Part shown: in pieces, positions 62,299-64,000 of the stretch
How the letters are laid out: each line of letters starts with the position of its first letter
Position numbering within the stretch: position 1 is the first letter of the stretch
NCBI RefSeq assembly: GCF_000009765.2
Contig: NC_003155.5
Location: 8,184,001-8,248,000, forward strand
Direction: 5' to 3'
DNA length: 64,000 bases
Source of the DNA: Streptomyces avermitilis MA-4680 = NBRC 14893
GTDB taxonomy: Bacteria; Actinomycetota; Actinomycetes; Streptomycetales; Streptomycetaceae
Notes under the pieces: model-generated
Databases searched by the model: none
The model's input: the letters and a program-made list of their open reading frames with translations, nothing else
Told to the model about the DNA's origin: nothing
Position numbers and translations under genes: made by a program

Positions 62299-62952
62299 TC
62301 AGCACATTGCGGATGGTCCCTCACTGTGCGTGAGATCCTGGTCCGGTCCTGGCGTCCCAGCAGGCCCCGGCAGCACCTCGTACCCCTCCGGACACTGCTG
62401 TACCAGAAGGTCGGCGAAGGGCCTGGACGGGTCCCCGGCGAAGTGCCGGCGCTCCGCCTCGACCCACCCGGCCCAGAACTCGCGCTGCGCCTCGCCGTCC
62501 CTCTCCCGCCCGCGCGTCCAGGACGCCTCGTGCGGCAGCTCCATCCACAGCAGCCGCGCGAGATACGGACGCAGCGCCCGGCGGCCCGCGCCGACGCCCT
62601 CGACGAGGACCACGGGCGCGGGCGGCAGGGCGCGGGCCGGGTCGAAGTCGCGGGTGTGCCAGTTGTAGGGGCGGTAGTGCGCGGGCTCGCCGCGGCCGAG
62701 CGGTGCCACCACCTCGCGCAGCAGACGGTCCGTCCACGCGAACAGCTCCTCGTGCGTGGCGATGTCGTCGAGGTGCAGCACGGGCGCGCCGTCGAGTGCC
62801 GCGGCCAACCGCCCGGCGAACGTGGACTTTCCGGAGCCCGCGTGCCCGTCGACGCCGACGAGCCGGACGGGGCCGCACGAGGGCGGCAGTCGTCGCAGGC
62901 GGGAGGCGAGGTCGTGAATGGTCGTTCCTCGGGGTCGGCGGGGTGTGGGCAT
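62299..62952 (-). CDS. Uridine-kinase-like P-loop protein
   Basis: The 217-residue product has a P-loop GVDGHAGSGKSTFA near 33-46, LHLDDIATHEELFAW and VLVEGVGAGRRAL, which fit the phosphoribulokinase/uridine kinase superfamily. It probably phosphorylates a nucleoside or a related small molecule. No Shine-Dalgarno precedes ATG 62952; TAGAAT on the minus strand (62966-62971) would start transcription only a few bases upstream, so the mRNA may be nearly leaderless. The spacer 62953-63207 is AT-richer than average, with AGCCT and AGGCT near 63060-63084. Confidence 0.85.
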   Translation of the reverse strand: MPTPRRPRGTTIHDLASRLRRLPPSCGPVRLVGVDGHAGSGKSTFAGRLAAALDGAPVLHLDDIATHEELFAWTDRLLREVVAPLGRGEPAHYRPYNWHTRDFDPARALPPAPVVLVEGVGAGRRALRPYLARLLWMELPHEASWTRGRERDGEAQREFWAGWVEAERRHFAGDPSRPFADLLVQQCPEGYEVLPGPAGTPGPDQDLTHSEGPSAMC

Positions 62953-63207
62953 ATTTCAAACGAACATTCTATAGCGGGTGCGAGAAGGCGGATCCGGGTG
63001 TGGCGGCGCGGGGGGATCCGGGGCACGAAATTAGTGTCGCGTTGAACTATGTAGGAAAAGCCTCAACCATTTTTTCTCAGGCTCGCGGTCAAAGGCCCCC
63101 ACGTGTCGGACCAGGCATTCGGCAATCGGCATTCCGCTTCCCCCGCATGCTGAGTAGGGTGCCTGGTGCGCAACGGCGTGGCATCGGACGGGGATGGACA
63201 GGGGAGC

Positions 63208-64000
63208 ATGGCCGCGGGGTTATTCGAGGGGCAGTACGTATGGCATCCGGCGGCCGACGACCGCACGCTCGCGAGCGTATGCGTGGATGTGCGCGCCGGG
63301 CGTTATCGGAGCGCGCGCGAAGCGCTCGCCGACACGCGCGACGATTTCGGACTGCGTGCCCATCGCTCGCTGGTCCTCGCCTCGGAGGCGGCCGACTCCG
63401 ACCTCGCGGAGCGCTGGCTGGCCGAGGAGCCCACTCCCGAGGCCGCACTGCTGTGGGCGCGGGTCGCGGTGCTGCGGACGCTGCGTGCCGCCGCCGCCCA
63501 CGACGAGCGCGCCGAGGCGCTGGAGCGCATCGCGCTCACCGCGTGCGAGCGGGCCTCGACGGCGGCCCCGCACGATCCCACGCCCTGGGTGGCCAAGCTG
63601 ACGATGGCCCGGCTGCACGACATCCGCGAGCCGGCCCCGCAGGGGCTGCTCACCGCGCCGGCCGGCCCCTGGCGGCTGTTCTCGCACGTCCTGCGGCTCG
63701 ACCCGTGGAACCGTGAGGCCCACCACCGCTTCCTCGCCTGCTTCTTCACGCGGTACGGCGGCTCGGTGAACGCGGCCTGGGACGTCGCCGCCTTTCTGGG
63801 CCAGCGGGCCCCCGCCACCTCACCGCTGCGCCTGCTGCCCCTGGTCGCCCTCGTGGAGAGCTACAACCCCGCGCAACTGCTGGCCGACCGGGTCTGGGAG
63901 CAGCCCCAGTGGCGCGCCACCGCCCTCGCCATCTACCAGAACTGGCTGCCCGAGACCGCGGGCTACCGCTTCACGCCGGTGCTCGACCTCGCGTATCTCG
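63208..64000 (+). CDS. Unrecognised protein, N-terminal part
   Basis: The frame is open from ATG 63208 to the right edge (264 codons) with strong G/C third positions. The product starts MAAGLFEGQYVWHPAADDRT and is rich in helix-forming Ala, Leu and Arg, with repeated segments such as AREALADTRDDFGLRAHR and LLWARVAVLRTLRAAA that look TPR-like or generally alpha-helical. I do not recognise the family. AGGGGAG immediately precedes the ATG but is very close; GTG at 63166 is in frame and could be the start instead. Confidence 0.8.
   Translation, partial: MAAGLFEGQYVWHPAADDRTLASVCVDVRAGRYRSAREALADTRDDFGLRAHRSLVLASEAADSDLAERWLAEEPTPEAALLWARVAVLRTLRAAAAHDERAEALERIALTACERASTAAPHDPTPWVAKLTMARLHDIREPAPQGLLTAPAGPWRLFSHVLRLDPWNREAHHRFLACFFTRYGGSVNAAWDVAAFLGQRAPATSPLRLLPLVALVESYNPAQLLADRVWEQPQWRATALAIYQNWLPETAGYRFTPVLDLAYL

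Overview
The window is core chromosome of a Streptomyces species. The DNA is very GC-rich with G or C at almost every third codon position. It carries lineage markers: bldD, the actinobacterial integration host factor (sIHF), a conservon (cvn) operon, a GuaB1-type reductase, an F420-type LLM oxidoreductase and a PriA without helicase motifs. The order aroB - efp - nusB - bldD - pyr - sIHF/gmk/rpoZ - coaBC - metK - priA - fmt - rsmB - rpe - guaB1 - rib - hisEG agrees with my recollection of the Streptomyces coelicolor core; I could not check that by alignment. I see no insertion sequence, prophage or CRISPR array.

Layout. 1-4038: end of aroB, a proline-rich P-loop protein, an Xaa-Pro peptidase homologue with altered metal ligands, efp and nusB. 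4039-4807: a spacer with a degenerate tandem repeat. 4808-5308: bldD on the minus strand, with its own BldD box and a strong terminator. 5539-15586: one pyrimidine operon (pyrR-pyrB-pyrC-PH protein-carA-carB-pyrD-pyrF) with short or overlapping junctions, preceded by a PyrR-type RNA hairpin against the pyrR ribosome-binding site. 15842-22490: sIHF, gmk, rpoZ, coaBC, metK and priA; the metK-priA spacer holds two halves of a class II tRNA-like structure in reversed order. 22683-29797: an HTH protein, fmt, a repeat-filled spacer, rsmB, an MMPL transporter and rpe.

29876-36072: a SorC-type regulator, a secreted ribonuclease with a barstar-type inhibitor, guaB1, a GNAT acetyltransferase, then an amino-acid permease followed by an Lrp/AsnC regulator with TTGCGCAA operators. 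36528-39853: a conservon with the kinase-like, roadblock and DUF742 genes but no GTPase gene. 40288-42821: a nitrilase-family amidase and a flavin amine oxidase that look like DavA and DavB of the aminovaleramide route of lysine breakdown; their upstream region shares sequence with the permease operator region. 42837-51689: an LLM oxidoreductase, a DUF5995 protein, a GH6 cellulase-type enzyme, a uracil/xanthine-family permease, an alginate-lyase-family protein, a thioesterase, and an MFS transporter divergent from a ROK regulator with a clear operator.

52208-57219: an FMN riboswitch, a riboflavin operon with a PnuC-type transporter (no ribD), then hisE, hisG and a PH-domain membrane protein. 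57220-59958: a structured leader and two CorC/CNNM-type membrane proteins. 60005-64000: an orphan EccA/CbbX-type AAA+ ATPase, a uridine-kinase-like protein and the start of an unrecognised protein.

Most of the window is housekeeping metabolism. The less ordinary parts are the RNA and operator elements, the probable lysine-degradation regulon, the incomplete conservon, the permuted tRNA-like element, the altered peptidase next to efp, and the repeat-filled spacers.
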